Assembly (NCBI RefSeq): GCF_021018805.1
Contig: NC_086283.1
Span: forward strand, 15,265,162 to 15,329,161
From: Prinia subflava
Lineage: Eukaryota > Chordata > Aves > Passeriformes > Cisticolidae
Direction of reading: 5' to 3'
Length of the DNA stretch: 64,000 bases
In this document: in pieces, positions 1 to 11,665 of the stretch
How the letters are laid out: each line of letters opens with the position of its first letter
How positions within the stretch are numbered: the stretch's first letter is position 1
Made by a program: the position numbers and the translations under genes
The notes under the pieces: model-generated
The model's database searches: none
What the model was told of the DNA's origin: nothing
The model's input: only the letters and a program-made list of their open reading frames with translations

Positions 1-671
1 GCTAAAATGGCTCCCAAGTTGCAGGAGAAGCAGAAGAAGCAGAGACAATGTCTGCATTGAAGTGAGAGTGCCTGGTTTTCTGTGCTAGCCAAACTGTAGT
101 CTAGTCAAAACAAAGGATGGTTTATTTAAGCCATATTGTAGTGATTAAAGTATAAGAAAACTCTAGCTGTCTCTAAAGTTGGGTTCTCTACCTTGTTGCT
201 GTGTTAGCTGATATGCTGGCAATGTGCTAAACATGAAGTCACACAAGTTTCAACTTCTGCTGGTTAGGAAAATCCCTCATCAAACTTCTTTTCCAGTTTG
301 GACTTTCTCCCTTGCTCCCAGATCTTTTTTTTTTTTTTTTTTTTGCATTATCAATGCAAAACTTCACTCTGGAATTCAAGACGGGTGCAAGCAGTGAGGG
401 GCATCAAAACAGTCTGGTACTGCTAAATGTCCAGTGGTAGAAACCAAACTTTGCAAGTGCCCATTCTGAAGCTCCCTGGTCCATTTTGATCAAATATTTT
501 GCAATGCAAAGAGCCTCTCATAATGAGGGTCTAATTGCTGTGCCAGGTGGGGTCAGAGAAGAACATGCCTTCCTCAAATTAATCTGTGTAAATTAAAGAT
601 AAAGAGAAAAGGGACAGCAAAAGTTTTATTTCTTGACCTGAGAGATGGAGTAGTTAATTAGGAGTTCTTAC
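1..671 (-). other. ADGRL3: ADGRL3 intron, partial (3' of TM5 exon)
   Basis: Intron starting with the GTAAGA donor and running off the window. It holds a 20-nt T run at 325-344 and no recognisable exon. Confidence 0.85.
325..344. repeat. T20 homopolymer
   Basis: An uninterrupted run of 20 T on the plus strand, within intron. No element recognised around it. Confidence 0.95.
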
Positions 672-738
672 CATAATTATCAAGGTTGCCGGTCCTATAA
701 AGCTCCAAATGAAGTAGGTGTCAAGTCGGAGCCAACAT
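672..738 (-). CDS. ADGRL3: ADGRL3 exon: extracellular loop 2 and start of TM5
   Basis: This 67-nt exon supplies the last base of a Val codon and then CWLRLDTYFIWSFIGPATLI plus IM. The acceptor is ATTACAG and the donor GTAAGA. The Cys is the conserved loop-2 cysteine that bonds to TM3. The exon is short and was placed by protein match and exact phase with the exon at 7504-7724 (ending in two bases of Val). The continuation of TM5 (beginning LNVIFLG in the family) was not found in the 671 bases left in the window, so it must lie beyond the edge. The intron to the previous exon is 6.8 kb. Confidence 0.96.
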
Positions 739-1944
739 CTGTAATGAAACACAGGGGAAAGAAGGCATTCAAGGACTGCACCCAGGACATACATCAAGAG
801 TGAGCGAGTGACAGAGAAGAATGTGAGCTGCAAAACACGCCGGTGGGAGACAGGAAATATTACATTGCTTGTTCATTTAAATGCTGAATTATGTGCCCAA
901 TTTCTGACAGCGCTATTGATGGAGTAAGATAATTACCTCTAGAGGAAGCAGGGAGAAAATGGCACAAGGCCTATTTGCTAAGGCTTTCTGCATCTGTCGG
1001 AAAAATCCCTTAGACTGTGGCTTTTTTTAAGGAAGGGTTCTGATGAACATCCACAGAGCTTCTTCTTTGCTTTGTGCTCCTCTTTGCTCTCCAGCTCTGA
1101 TGCAATGCAAGCCGTCTGTCAGCTGTCAAGTGAGATGACATTTCTCCAGCAAGTACATCAGAGAAACTTTGGTGCAAATAGGAAGCATGAATTGGATAAC
1201 AGAAGGCTGAGGTTTAATTAGGTTCAGCAACTTCTCCTTTAAAGTGTTTTATTTCCCTGAACCTCCTGAGTGTTTTGTTTCCACTAATGTTTCCAGGGTT
1301 GCATATGGTCTGCGCTATCACAAGAAGTTGATTCATAGCCCAAAACTAAATTATTAATCGCTTAATTACAACCACATTTAATACTCCCCACATTTTTTAA
1401 GGCCCCTGGGAAATTACATTTCCATTCCTAGTTCATTCCAGGCGACAGGAAGATAAAATGGAAGTGACTCGGTACAAGACAGACGAATGTAAATTCCAAG
1501 AAAGTTTCACACGACGTTTAAAATAATAATATCTTGTTGTCTTTGCAATGCTGCAAATCACAGTACCGTTTATACACAAAGGACTGAGAAAGCATAAAAC
1601 CACTCTTATACTAAACATCCGATGCAATTTCATGATTAGGCAAGTGACAGGAACTGTATATATGAATTTATCATGGTAGTGGAGATAGCAGTTCTCAAAA
1701 ATGACAGCTCTAGTGTATGTGCCTAATGTTTTTTCCCTTCCAATGGACTTGCAACAGGCAGAAAGGTCTCTGCCAGCAGCCCCATGGGAGATGATCAGCA
1801 GGAGATGTCTGATGAGAGAATAAAACATGCCCTGAACCTCTGTGACTAGGAAAAGCCAAAATAATAATAAATTCAAATATGCATAGAAAACTTCCCTCCC
1901 TGACCATATAAATTTCAGGTCTCATCAGTGCTGGCGATGTATTG

Positions 1945-1974
1945 ATATATATATATATATATATACACACACAC
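1945..1974. repeat. (AT)10(AC)5 compound microsatellite
   Basis: Ten AT units followed directly by five AC units, a typical compound dinucleotide repeat likely to vary in length between individuals. Confidence 0.95.
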
Positions 1975-4900
1975 TCATAACACTATTTGTCACAAATTAA
2001 AATACTGTCACTTCCGTGACTGTCATTCCTGAACTGCCACTGCAGCTGCTCATCCAGAATTTTCATGTGATAGCATCAAAATCTTAATGCAGGAGGCAAA
2101 CAGAGGCTTTCAATGCAATTGCTAGGAAATCTTGTTTCCTCCATGGTTGCTGAAGTTCAAGGTGATTTAGATGCAGCTGGTAATAGAACAACATGAGTGA
2201 CTCAAAACTACTTGAGACTGATTCCCTATAGGAAAAGGTTTATGTGATCATGACATCTGTGTATCACCCATAATAACATCTGAAATATCACCCAATTGCA
2301 ACTAGATTTGACAAAGGAATAGAGGTTTCAAGGATAATGAAGTCCCTGTAAAAAGTGCCCCCCATTCCTAAACAAGGATGTCTGCATAGCAGCAGCTCAC
2401 ATATCTGCGCAGCATTTATACCTACCCCATCCCCCTCAGGAAAAATGAGTAACTAGTGCTTATGCCTCAGCTGCTGCATATAAATCACAGAATGCACAGC
2501 CTAATCACTTTTTTCTACTGATAATGAGTGCTGGTGTGTGGGAGAGGACTCAGAGGGTTGTGGGGGTTTTATTTTTTTTTTTAATGAAAGTATTTTGAAC
2601 TTTTTTTTTTTGACAGTTTAACATTCGAAACAACCTCCAGCCCCTGCTGCCCAGGAGTTTGGAACACTGTATTTTAGTCACCATCAACTTGATTTTCCTT
2701 CGGCAACCTGGCTCTTGGAAGGTCTGGGGAGGAGGAAACAGATAAACCCTGTATTTATTACTTGAAGCATGGTGACCACCCTACAGTCACATCTGGTGTA
2801 ACTGGTTTTGAATGCATATAGACTGGGATATGGGGAAAACCAGAGAAAGCTGAAATACAGAATGAGCAAAAAGCTGTGCCAAGCTCAGCAAAGAAGAGCA
2901 AAGCAACTGGTTCCTTTTCCAGACAGCAAAAAGAATGACATTTTCTATTCTGCTCCCCTAAAGTATCTGTCTCTTCAGGTGTAAAAAAACAACTGAGTGA
3001 CATGAGACGGATGCTGTGCATGAGAAATAGCAGAGAAACCAGGTTCTGTCATTAGGATAAGTGGGGGCCTGGCATGGAGCAAAAGGAGCCCTAGGAAAGA
3101 TGGCTTCACCTAAGGTGAAGCAAAGCTTGTGAAAAACAGAGAAGGCTATTTTAGGCCTCTCTGCAAACTTCAAAGAATGCAATGTCATTTTTATTTGAAT
3201 AGAAAAATTACCCTTCTATGAAACTGTGTATGATACTCCTTCTAGGGGGACTTAAAAAAAAAGCTCGGGTTTTTGGTGGTCATCAGGAAGAGATGAAACT
3301 TTGAACCTGTTTAAGTCATACCTCATTAAAAATGCAAATTAAGACCAAAACATCAAAAAACAGGCACCCCGCCAATTGCGTTGTGGAGCTGTAAATTGCT
3401 AATCAGACAAGTACCACACTGAGCTTTTCTTGCCTTAGAAGACAAAAACCCACACGCACAATGAGCTGCATAAATGAGCTCCTCAAAACAAGGAAGCAAT
3501 CAGGCAGCTCACTTCCCAGAGTTGCTAATCTTGGGCTGCCGAGTTACTTGTGACCCTCCATGCGCAGCTGCGCTGTGAGCACGGGTTTGCCACGTTACGA
3601 GTTTAGGCTGTGCTGCCATTAAGCAAACAAGCTCCTTCAGGGCCCAGTGCAAGGCAAACGATTCTCATGAAATGTGTGTATGTAGGGAATACTGCTCAAA
3701 ACCCCATTGCTGCTTCTAGGCGTTACCCCAATGCATTCAGCTCCCATTACAAGCTCTGTGGCGCTGCTCTCCTCTACTTCTTAATTTTCTCTTTTTCCAC
3801 AGTGGCAACTCACAATGCTCACCTAAAGCTTTGCCCAAATAATAAAGACTACAAAGAGTTTACTCTATTTTCTGCATGAAGAAAAATCAAATACTAAACT
3901 ATCCCTGGTGTGCATTAAATATAACCAATAAACAATCATTAGCTGCCACTGGACCATAAAATTTGAAGAGCCCTAAAGATATCATGTTGTTCATAGGAGC
4001 TCAGTGGTTTGTTTCATGTGGCTGTACAGCCTCCTTGTCAGGGTACAGTAATGGGATATGTATGCACCAGACATGCCTTTCAAGGGTGCAATATAGGTTC
4101 TGCTTAATGGAGTTCAGCATCCACATAGCTCACACTTCCTCCTCCAAATGCTGGCAGCAGCACTACAAATAAAACAAGTTCAGTGGAGCCACCCAAGACA
4201 GACCACATTGTTAGAAGCTATTTTCTGAGCAGCATTTACATGCATGAAATGTCGGCGCCTGGCTGATGGACTCAGAGGCTGTGTACATACATAGGGCTTT
4301 CATTTTGCTTTCTGACAGCTGGATTGCTTACCATGTATATCCTGCTTTATAGCATTCCAAAACGGGGGAAGAAGGGGGGGAGAAACAAAAGAGAGATCCC
4401 TGCCATGATGGATTTGATCACCAGTGGATGAATATACCTACAAGTGTGTTTTCTAAAATATATTGAACCACTCAAAGTGTAGCTGTTTTCCTCTGCAATT
4501 TGTAAGAGGCTTTGATACAAAACCCAGGAAAGTATGGAAATGTGAAATAGCTTCTTGCTCCTGATTTGCAATGGCCTTCTTCTAATGAGTCCTCTCAAAG
4601 GCTGCTAAAGCCATAACTGAATTTTCACTGAATTTTAGATGCAAGTTATTTTCAAACACTAACTACAAATGCAAGTACTATTTTCTATACTATTTTCTTG
4701 GCATTTTGTAGCATTGCCCACCATGACCCTTGACACTGAGGAAATGGATGGATTTGGTTAACACACAGGATAAACCAAATGATGTATCTTTTTGTTTTGG
4801 TTTTTTTAAAGTGCAATCACAGTGTCTTCATTTTTGCAGCAAAACATGACTTGTGGCCATTTAAGACACAGCAGCTGAAGATACGGCCTGTAAGAAATGG

Positions 4901-5805
4901 TCACTTGGAAGTTCATTACAGCATTGCCAGAATCTCTTTGGCAATGTGCAGGAACCACACTGTCAGCAGTGGGCGTCCTGCTTTTCATCTTTACTTTAGA
5001 GGTTTCAATCAGAGTAAGGTGAGATGCAACATTTCTGATCTATCTGAGGGAAAGGACCAAACACAGTCAAGCTAGCCTGAATGAGATGATCTTTTAAAGG
5101 AATCACTATGCTGCTGCTTAGCCATAAAAGCAAATTAATCTCCTAATATCAGGGGTTTGAACTGTTCTAAAACAAACAAAAAAGGAAAAGGATCGATCCC
5201 TATCTTTGAAATAATTAAGTGTATAAGAGTATCTTTATGGAGCTGCTACTCCAAAATGCCAATATGAATACTAGGACATAGAACACTTCAGAAAATCACA
5301 AGCACCAAGTGATGAGTAAAGCAACAGAGAGAGGAACAAGTGCCTGTTCCTGGCTATGTAATCTGAGCATGTGTTACAGGAGGGTTGGATTTAGAAAAGA
5401 AAATGAAACAAGAAAACCCTACACTGCGTGTTTAAGCAAATCATTCTGACATGTATGAATGGTGGCACCAAATACCAGGCAAAAAAACAAATAAAACTAA
5501 CAGCTCCATAAGTCCTGCTTAAACAAATGCAGTAAATAATGGAGGGAGGCAAGTAATATATTCCAGAGGATGCTTTACAAAACCTGGCAAAACCAAGCAA
5601 CTTCTTGCAATCAAATTATGTATGCCTGGCATATAGTTCACTACAAATTCTAATCAGTTCTACCCTTCTAATAACATTATACTGAAAAATACTTCATCAT
5701 CCATCAACCAGATGGAGCATGATAGTTATATAAAACATATTGTATGGTTTTTATTTTCCTCTATGAGAACGTGATAAAATTGTGCATTCTGGAATTAAAA
5801 ATTAT

Positions 5806-5848
5806 AAATAAATATTTTAGATTTGCAAATCTCTGTAAATATTTATTT
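5806..5848. repeat. Nested AT-rich inverted repeat
   Basis: The arms AAATAAATATTT (5806-5817) and AAATATTTATTT (5837-5848) are perfect reverse complements over 12 bases. The 19-base centre itself contains the perfect 14-base palindrome AGATTTGCAAATCT (5819-5832). It could extrude as a cruciform; no mobile element is recognised. Confidence 0.85.
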
Positions 5849-7503
5849 GCAAAATATTATATATACATATTTAATCATTAAAAATACCACTTTGTGCTGT
5901 GGAGAGGGAGACATATTTTATTGGCACACACACAGGACTGCTGCCTCTTCAATGCCAAGACAGAGAAGTGTTCCCCTTCAGTGAATTTCAGCCAAACTTT
6001 CTGCCTGTACCTTCCATGCCTTGCGCACCCAAGGTCTATTTGCAAAAGCCAAAGGGTGAAAAGTGTGGGAAGCAGCCACAAAATACTACACTGCGAACTG
6101 GACAGGTTATGACAGTGCTCCAGCAATGACAGATATGCAGGAAATTACTTTCCAGACAGCTGGAATATGTTTGAGGCTCAATGTGCCCAATGTAGGCCAC
6201 TGTGAAGAGCTATGTGAAGAGCACAGGAACACCACAGTTAAGAATAAATTTGTCTAAAGGTACAAGGCAAACTGTTTCCACACCTGATTCAATAGGTGCT
6301 TACATAATGCTCAAGAGGGGGAGTGAATAGAAGAGCTTGTTGGGGCAGGAAGCAGGTGGCAACTGATGGAAAATCTTCAAAAATGGCAATCAGCTGTTGT
6401 GTTACTTATTCTTTGCCCTCTAGGGCTGTAAAAGTCAGTCAAACTACTTTGGATAAATTGGTAGAAATCCTTAAATCTTACACCCTCCTACCCTTATATG
6501 TGTGGGCCATTTCCTTTCCTTTCCACAACGCCTGACATTCATACAAATTCAGGTTGCTGCTCTCCTACTCATGGGAGGAACACAACACAAGTATCCATCT
6601 GGGATCCAAGCCTGCCTGCTGGCATGGTAATGGATCATGAGAAGCTCCGCTGCTCTACAGATCTGCTTTTTCAAGAAATAAAGGTTCATATACCCTAATA
6701 AGGATTTTTCAGGCAAAAAATCTGCAGTTGAACCTAACAGAAGATCAAATGCTGCCATGGCCTGATGCGATCTATGCTAAAATAGAGCTTCAGAACCACC
6801 ACTGGCTCATTGCTATATATGCCTTCATATTAAGCCTTTAACTCAGTTAAAGTGACACTGGAAAGGCAGACACAAGGGAAGAAAGAAAAAAGGTCAATAA
6901 AAACACATTGTTAATCCTATTGTAGCAAAGATGGCAAAGAGAATCAAAGGCTCCATTAGAAGGTGTTGTTTTCCATTAGGCAGTGTTGCATGATAATCTA
7001 ATGTGCTTTCATGGCAGCTTCTGCAATGTTGAAAACACTTAAGAATATTCATAATGATAACTGATATAGCTGTTCTGATTTTCAAAGAGCCTGATGCATT
7101 CCACAGCCACTGCCTATTTTGCCTGCAGGCACTGTTAATTTGATAGAACGGTTAAAAAAAAAAATAAAGGAAGAAAGCAGTATCTTCATCCAAATAAGAA
7201 ATACTCTTTGATTAGAGAAGGAGGATATTGCTGTTATAGTACCAAACTGAGACTCAGGACAGTCACCTCTGCTGATGTTATGCAGTGATGTGACAAAATT
7301 TTCCTTGACTGACTTTCTGTAGAAAATATCTTTGCAAATAATTTCATAGTGGGGAATTTGTCCTGCAAGAAACACAGAGATAAGGCAAGGCATGCCTCCT
7401 GGCTGAGCTCTGCCTGAACAAACCCTCTGGGCTGCTCACATCTGTTTGTTGCCCCCACTCCCATCTCTCCTGGGCAGGTCCATGCAATGCCAAGGTCACT
7501 CAC

Positions 7504-7724
7504 ACTTTGTCCGTGCCATAGCTCCGGTAGTCCACCGCTGCCGACACGGCTACGATCAGCGCAGGCATGCCGTACCCCACCAAATAGAAATACTTCCTCC
7601 GGGAGTGCTCGCTCTCAAAAACCTCCACCAGCATGATGTAGAGCTGCACCCCCTCCAGGAACATCCATGTGAAAGCTGCCAGGAAGAAGAAGTGCAGGAG
7701 GGCAGCAAAGACGGCACAAGCAAT
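7504..7724 (-). CDS. ADGRL3: ADGRL3 exon: TM3 and TM4
   Basis: This 221-nt exon has 73 codons plus two bases. The acceptor is CATGCAG and the donor GTGAGT. It starts [20 protein letters not shown], then TM3 with [11 protein letters not shown], the second intracellular loop [11 protein letters not shown]4 ([20 protein letters not shown]) and YRSYGTDK. The Cys at position 3 is the TM3 cysteine expected to pair with the Cys of the next exon in extracellular loop 2. [20 protein letters not shown] distinguishes ADGRL3 from ADGRL1 and ADGRL2, which have Tyr in place of His and different TM4 residues. The upstream intron is only 510 nt. Confidence 0.97.
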
Positions 7725-8234
7725 CTGCATGAGGATTGAAAAGAGCAAGGGAAGGATTTTGTACCATGATTAATTAATGCAACATTAATTAATTAACTAA
7801 GCCTCCTCTTACTTGGAGGCTTGATAAAAATGAGGGTGTTCTTATCTTCCATCTCCAAAGGAAGAACCTTTTTTCACTTGGAAAACATGTTTGAATTGTT
7901 TTAAAATAGACACATATTTGCATATATAAAAGATACAAAGGTAGGCACATACACAATCAGGCAAATAAACACATGAAGATGTACATGGTATAAGCCCATT
8001 TTTAAAACCTGCTTATTAAACAAACACACACATTACTGACAAGCAATACACATACAGCCCCTGAAATCACAGCAGGCATCAGCATGTGAGTCCCAGTTAT
8101 CAGCCAGGGGCCCAGTCCTGTGAGGACTCGTGCATGGAATGAAGACAGAGTTGGAATGTTTCTCACTGGTCAAACATTGCAGATGGACTGAGATAGGAGC
8201 CTGTGATACAAGCAGAAAGTGCTTTGCCTCTTAC
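7725..8234 (-). other. ADGRL3: ADGRL3 intron between TM1-2 and TM3-4 exons
   Basis: A short 510-nt intron. Near its 3' splice site, at 7770-7792, it has a perfect 10-bp inverted repeat (TTAATTAATG, 3-nt loop, CATTAATTAA), about 45 nt upstream of the acceptor on the transcribed strand. Confidence 0.9.
7770..7792. repeat. 10-bp hairpin next to TM3-4 acceptor
   Basis: TTAATTAATG at 7770-7779 and its reverse complement CATTAATTAA at 7783-7792, separated by CAA. It lies in the region where a branch point would be expected, 46-68 nt upstream of the exon. Confidence 0.85.
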
Positions 8235-8444
8235 CGGCTGGTCAGTCCGGTTGATGCCAATGAGGAAGAGGAGCTCTGCCACAAAGAGGCTGATGCACAA
8301 GTTCTTGTGAATGGTGTTGCGGTCGCTCTGCAGCCCACGGAAGAAGCAGAAGGTGAAAATGCAGATCAGGAGGCAGACGAGTGAAAGCAGGATGCCAACC
8401 CATGTGATGAAGTCTAGGAGCAGGTCGTGGACTGCATCACTATG
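8235..8444 (-). CDS. ADGRL3: ADGRL3 exon: TM1 and TM2
   Basis: This 210-nt, 70-codon exon is phase 0 at both ends. The acceptor is CTTCAG and the donor GTAAGA. It reads [20 protein letters not shown] and continues through the rest of TM1 (roughly residues 13-35), the basic intracellular loop [14 protein letters not shown], and TM2 (roughly residues 49-64), ending GINRTDQP. This is the start of the class B2 seven-helix core. The residue F in LLLDFITW is V in the mammalian protein as I remember it; otherwise the segment is essentially invariant. It is separated from the GPS exon by a 9.2-kb intron. Confidence 0.97.
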
Positions 8445-10755
8445 CTGAAGATAAAACAAAAAACCTCATCAGTTGCATGATGCGTGACTTCCAATGCATC
8501 CCAGCCACAGAAGGATGTCTCTGTCATGAGGCAGCAGTACCAAGAAGATTAAATGGACCTAAACTTGAACCCTGCAGCAAGAAAACTGCAACCTGAAACA
8601 CAGACTCCAAAGCATCTTGCAAGCTGCAAGTGCCCTGAACAGACTCAGACCCCAAAACCTTGCAGAAACATAATGCTCTTGATGAAAATACTGAGATATC
8701 AGGGCTGCTCTTGCGTGTGGCTCAATCTTACACAATCATGAAAAAGGAGTGCCTGGACACACAGTATAAAGAACCATTGAACAGAGTGATTCAAGTGTAA
8801 AAATGCATTTCATGCTAACAACATTATGTCCAACAACTGTAAGTCCATTACAACTGTTTGCCAACAGTGAAAAAAGACTCTCCTTAAATTTTCAGAGATG
8901 TATGAGCTTGGAGGCTTTGGAAAGAAAGAGATTGCTTACATATTTTTTTTCTTTTTCCACAGGGGAAGGAGAAATAAAGTTTGGTTTTTCTTTTGCAAAC
9001 CCTGGAGTTATATTTTAGAGCTCCTAGGAAGTCAGATTGATCCTAAGAACATTACCCAAGGAAAAAAAAAAAGAGAATTTGCTTTTAAACTGTAACAGAA
9101 CAGTGATTTTAAGACAGCCTGGAAAGTGACTGATTCCCTGTGATGAACTTTTAACATGGATTTACTTCAAAGCCATGCAAACAAAGCCAGTGCAAAGCTA
9201 GGCAACAAAGTTTTGTGAGAGACAGGATAGGTAAGCCTTGGCTCTGCTGCAAAAAACACTGCTGCATTGCTCCTGAGCTTACACTGCATGCCCCTCATGG
9301 AAAGAAGAGGCATGAGATGAGACCCTCCTCATGAGAGTATTCCACCAACTTCTTCCTTATTCAGGCTGTAAAAATTGCCTGTAACTCCTCAAGTGTCCAC
9401 CACATGTGGTAAAATTATGGATATCATCACTTAGCAAAATGCAAATAAAACACCAGAAATACCTTGTGAGTCATGAGATGACTGCTTGGGTGTAAGTGGT
9501 TAGAGTCAATGCGCTGGGGAAAAGACTTGCTGGAAACCTCTGGGGGCATTTTACGAAGACCAGAGCAGCTCAAAGCCCAGCTTTGGTCCACCAGGTTGTA
9601 TTATAAATGGTAATCACATTCTCCACCATTTCTGGCATTTCGAGGACTCAGGCATTATGTAGGCTGGCAAATACAATAGTGTCACACTTCAAAAAGCCAG
9701 GGCAAAGTGGAAACATTTTTCTCTCCATAGGATAAAAGCTTATGACAGATGGAGGGAAAATGTGATTAATTTATCCATTTTCTTTGCCTGCTTGCCAGTG
9801 ACAAAGCCACATCAAATGTCAGACAGCCTGTCCTGATAAACACTGTGCTATGTCGGCACCCACAAAAAACATCTCAAACCTTTCAGCTCTTTGGCTTTAC
9901 CAGCACGAGTGATAGGCACCAAATGACAATAAAACATGGGGAGTGATTCTCTGCTCCATCCCTTCCATGCTGGAAGTTTTACCTCCAGGAAGATTTGGAG
10001 GTGGAGAGATGGAGAGCTCCCTTGCATCTCTCTCTGACCATTTTCAATACCTAAAGAACTAGAGGTCACAAGTCCAACAGGGAGACAAGAAATCATTGTG
10101 TGCTTTCTGTGGCTCATGACAGAAATGCCTATTCCAGCCAGTTCATCCAGCAGCACCCAGAAACCTGACAAGATGAAGCACATCGTTTCCCTGGCAGCTG
10201 CGCTTTGCTTTATCTCGGTGTCATTCCAGCTCATCCATCCCTCTTAACTCTGCAGAAAAATGTTAATGCAAACCTTGCACCTTGCAAATCAGTCTTTCTT
10301 TTGTCTGAGGCTGCAGAGGAATGGCAGGAGAACATCTTCCTGAATAAGCCCTCATCTGATTAGATTGGCCTGCTGGGCTGAATAGACCAAGAGCTCTTGG
10401 GCTGGGCAACAGGAAAAGGCAGCTAATGCAGGTAGATGCACGGAGAAAGAAACCAGGTAGACTTTGGCCAGATCACGCACCCCACCCAGATGTGGCCAGA
10501 TTCATGCATCCCAAGACAAGTTTAGCATGGTGCAGGGAAAATTCTGCAAGGGCTTCTTCTTAAATCTCACAGGTCCCAACTCCTGAACTTCTTACCACAA
10601 TACCATAACTGCTGATTTTAAGACATGATGAAGGAATTACAGGTGGTTTTGCTCTTGGAGAGAGATCCTACCATCTAGATTCTTTGTCTTCTTCAGGGAA
10701 GGGCTGCTTGCCCAAAAGGCTCACCATGCTTAGCAATAAACATGCTTCACTGCTG

Positions 10756-10770
10756 TATTATTATTATTAT
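10756..10770. repeat. (TAT)5 trinucleotide tract
   Basis: Five uninterrupted TAT units. Too short to be certain that it is polymorphic. Confidence 0.85.
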
Positions 10771-11582
10771 CACTCTTACTGCTTTTCTTTTTAATATTAA
10801 TCGTAAAGATAATACTGATTTTATGTACATAACACTCATCCCTGGAGTGCTGGGAAACAACCGTAAAAACAACTTCTCCATAATTACAAACTCCCTCCCC
10901 AAACTCAACAAACGCACAGAAGAACAAACAGAAAGGAATAATAACAATAAACTGGGAACAAGAGCAATTTAAAAAAACCTCAGGGAAAAAAAAAAGTGAA
11001 TTTGTAGCTTTTGTAGTAGAGTCCAAGAGAAGAAGTGAGCTGAATTTTAATGGCTGGGTACACTCCAGCCTGCTTGGGATGCCCAATTTCAGGTGCTACT
11101 GCAGAGCCAATGGATCAGGGAAGACTTGATAAGCACTGGCATCCTTCCCATGGCAGTGCCAACTGCTCCCTAAGGGCAGGCACATCCAGAGCTTGTACAC
11201 CAGCAAGAACAACAAAAGGCAACTTGCCTTTGCTGGAGACTGAAACTTGTAAATTACTGCACTGTTACAGCAATCAGAATAATATGGGAAATGGAACAAT
11301 AGTGGCAACCTCTCCCAATGCCATGAGCTTTTCCTTGCCATCATCTGATCGCTGCATGGCAAACGAGGAGCAGCATAACCTGGTTTACAGAGTCAGTATA
11401 TGGAGTTCCAGGGTTAGATACGATACAGGGCACACCGTGATTTTCCGTGTAGGTCTCAGCCTTCAAGCCTGGTCTCTTAACCACAGAAAAATGCAAGAAG
11501 AGCAAATCTTCTCTTTACCCTGTCCAGCATTGTTCAAAACTTCTTGACCGAGGATAAACAGCTTTGATGTGCATGCTAACCA

Positions 11583-11665
11583 CTGAATCACAGCATGGTG
11601 AAGGTTGGGAGGGACCACCACTGGGGCTGTCTGCTCTGACCTCCCTGCTCAGGTCCCGCTTGACT
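11583..11665 (-). mobile_element. CR1 LINE 3'-end fragment, decayed
   Basis: The plus-strand text AATCACAGCATGG, then AAGGTTGGGAGGGACC, then CTCTGACCTCCCTGCTC, resembles the reverse complement of the avian CR1 3' end (...ATAGAATGG...TTGGGAGGGACCT...CCAACCTCCCTGCTC). The element therefore points to the minus strand, the same direction as ADGRL3. It is short and diverged; the left boundary is fairly clear and the right boundary uncertain. Confidence 0.7.

Larger units (their letters stand above)
739..7503 (-). other. ADGRL3: ADGRL3 intron between TM3-4 and TM5 exons
   Basis: A 6.8-kb AT-rich intron. It contains an (AT)10(AC)5 microsatellite at 1945-1974, a nested AT-rich palindrome at 5806-5848, and short T runs near 2571 and 2600. 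No CR1 copy or exon was recognised; open frames here are short and resemble nothing known. Confidence 0.85.

Noticed and set aside
11050..11547. 165-codon open frame on the plus strand
   Set aside because: It resembles no known protein and has no repeat or domain pattern. A stop-free run of this length is expected once or twice by chance in six frames of 64 kb.
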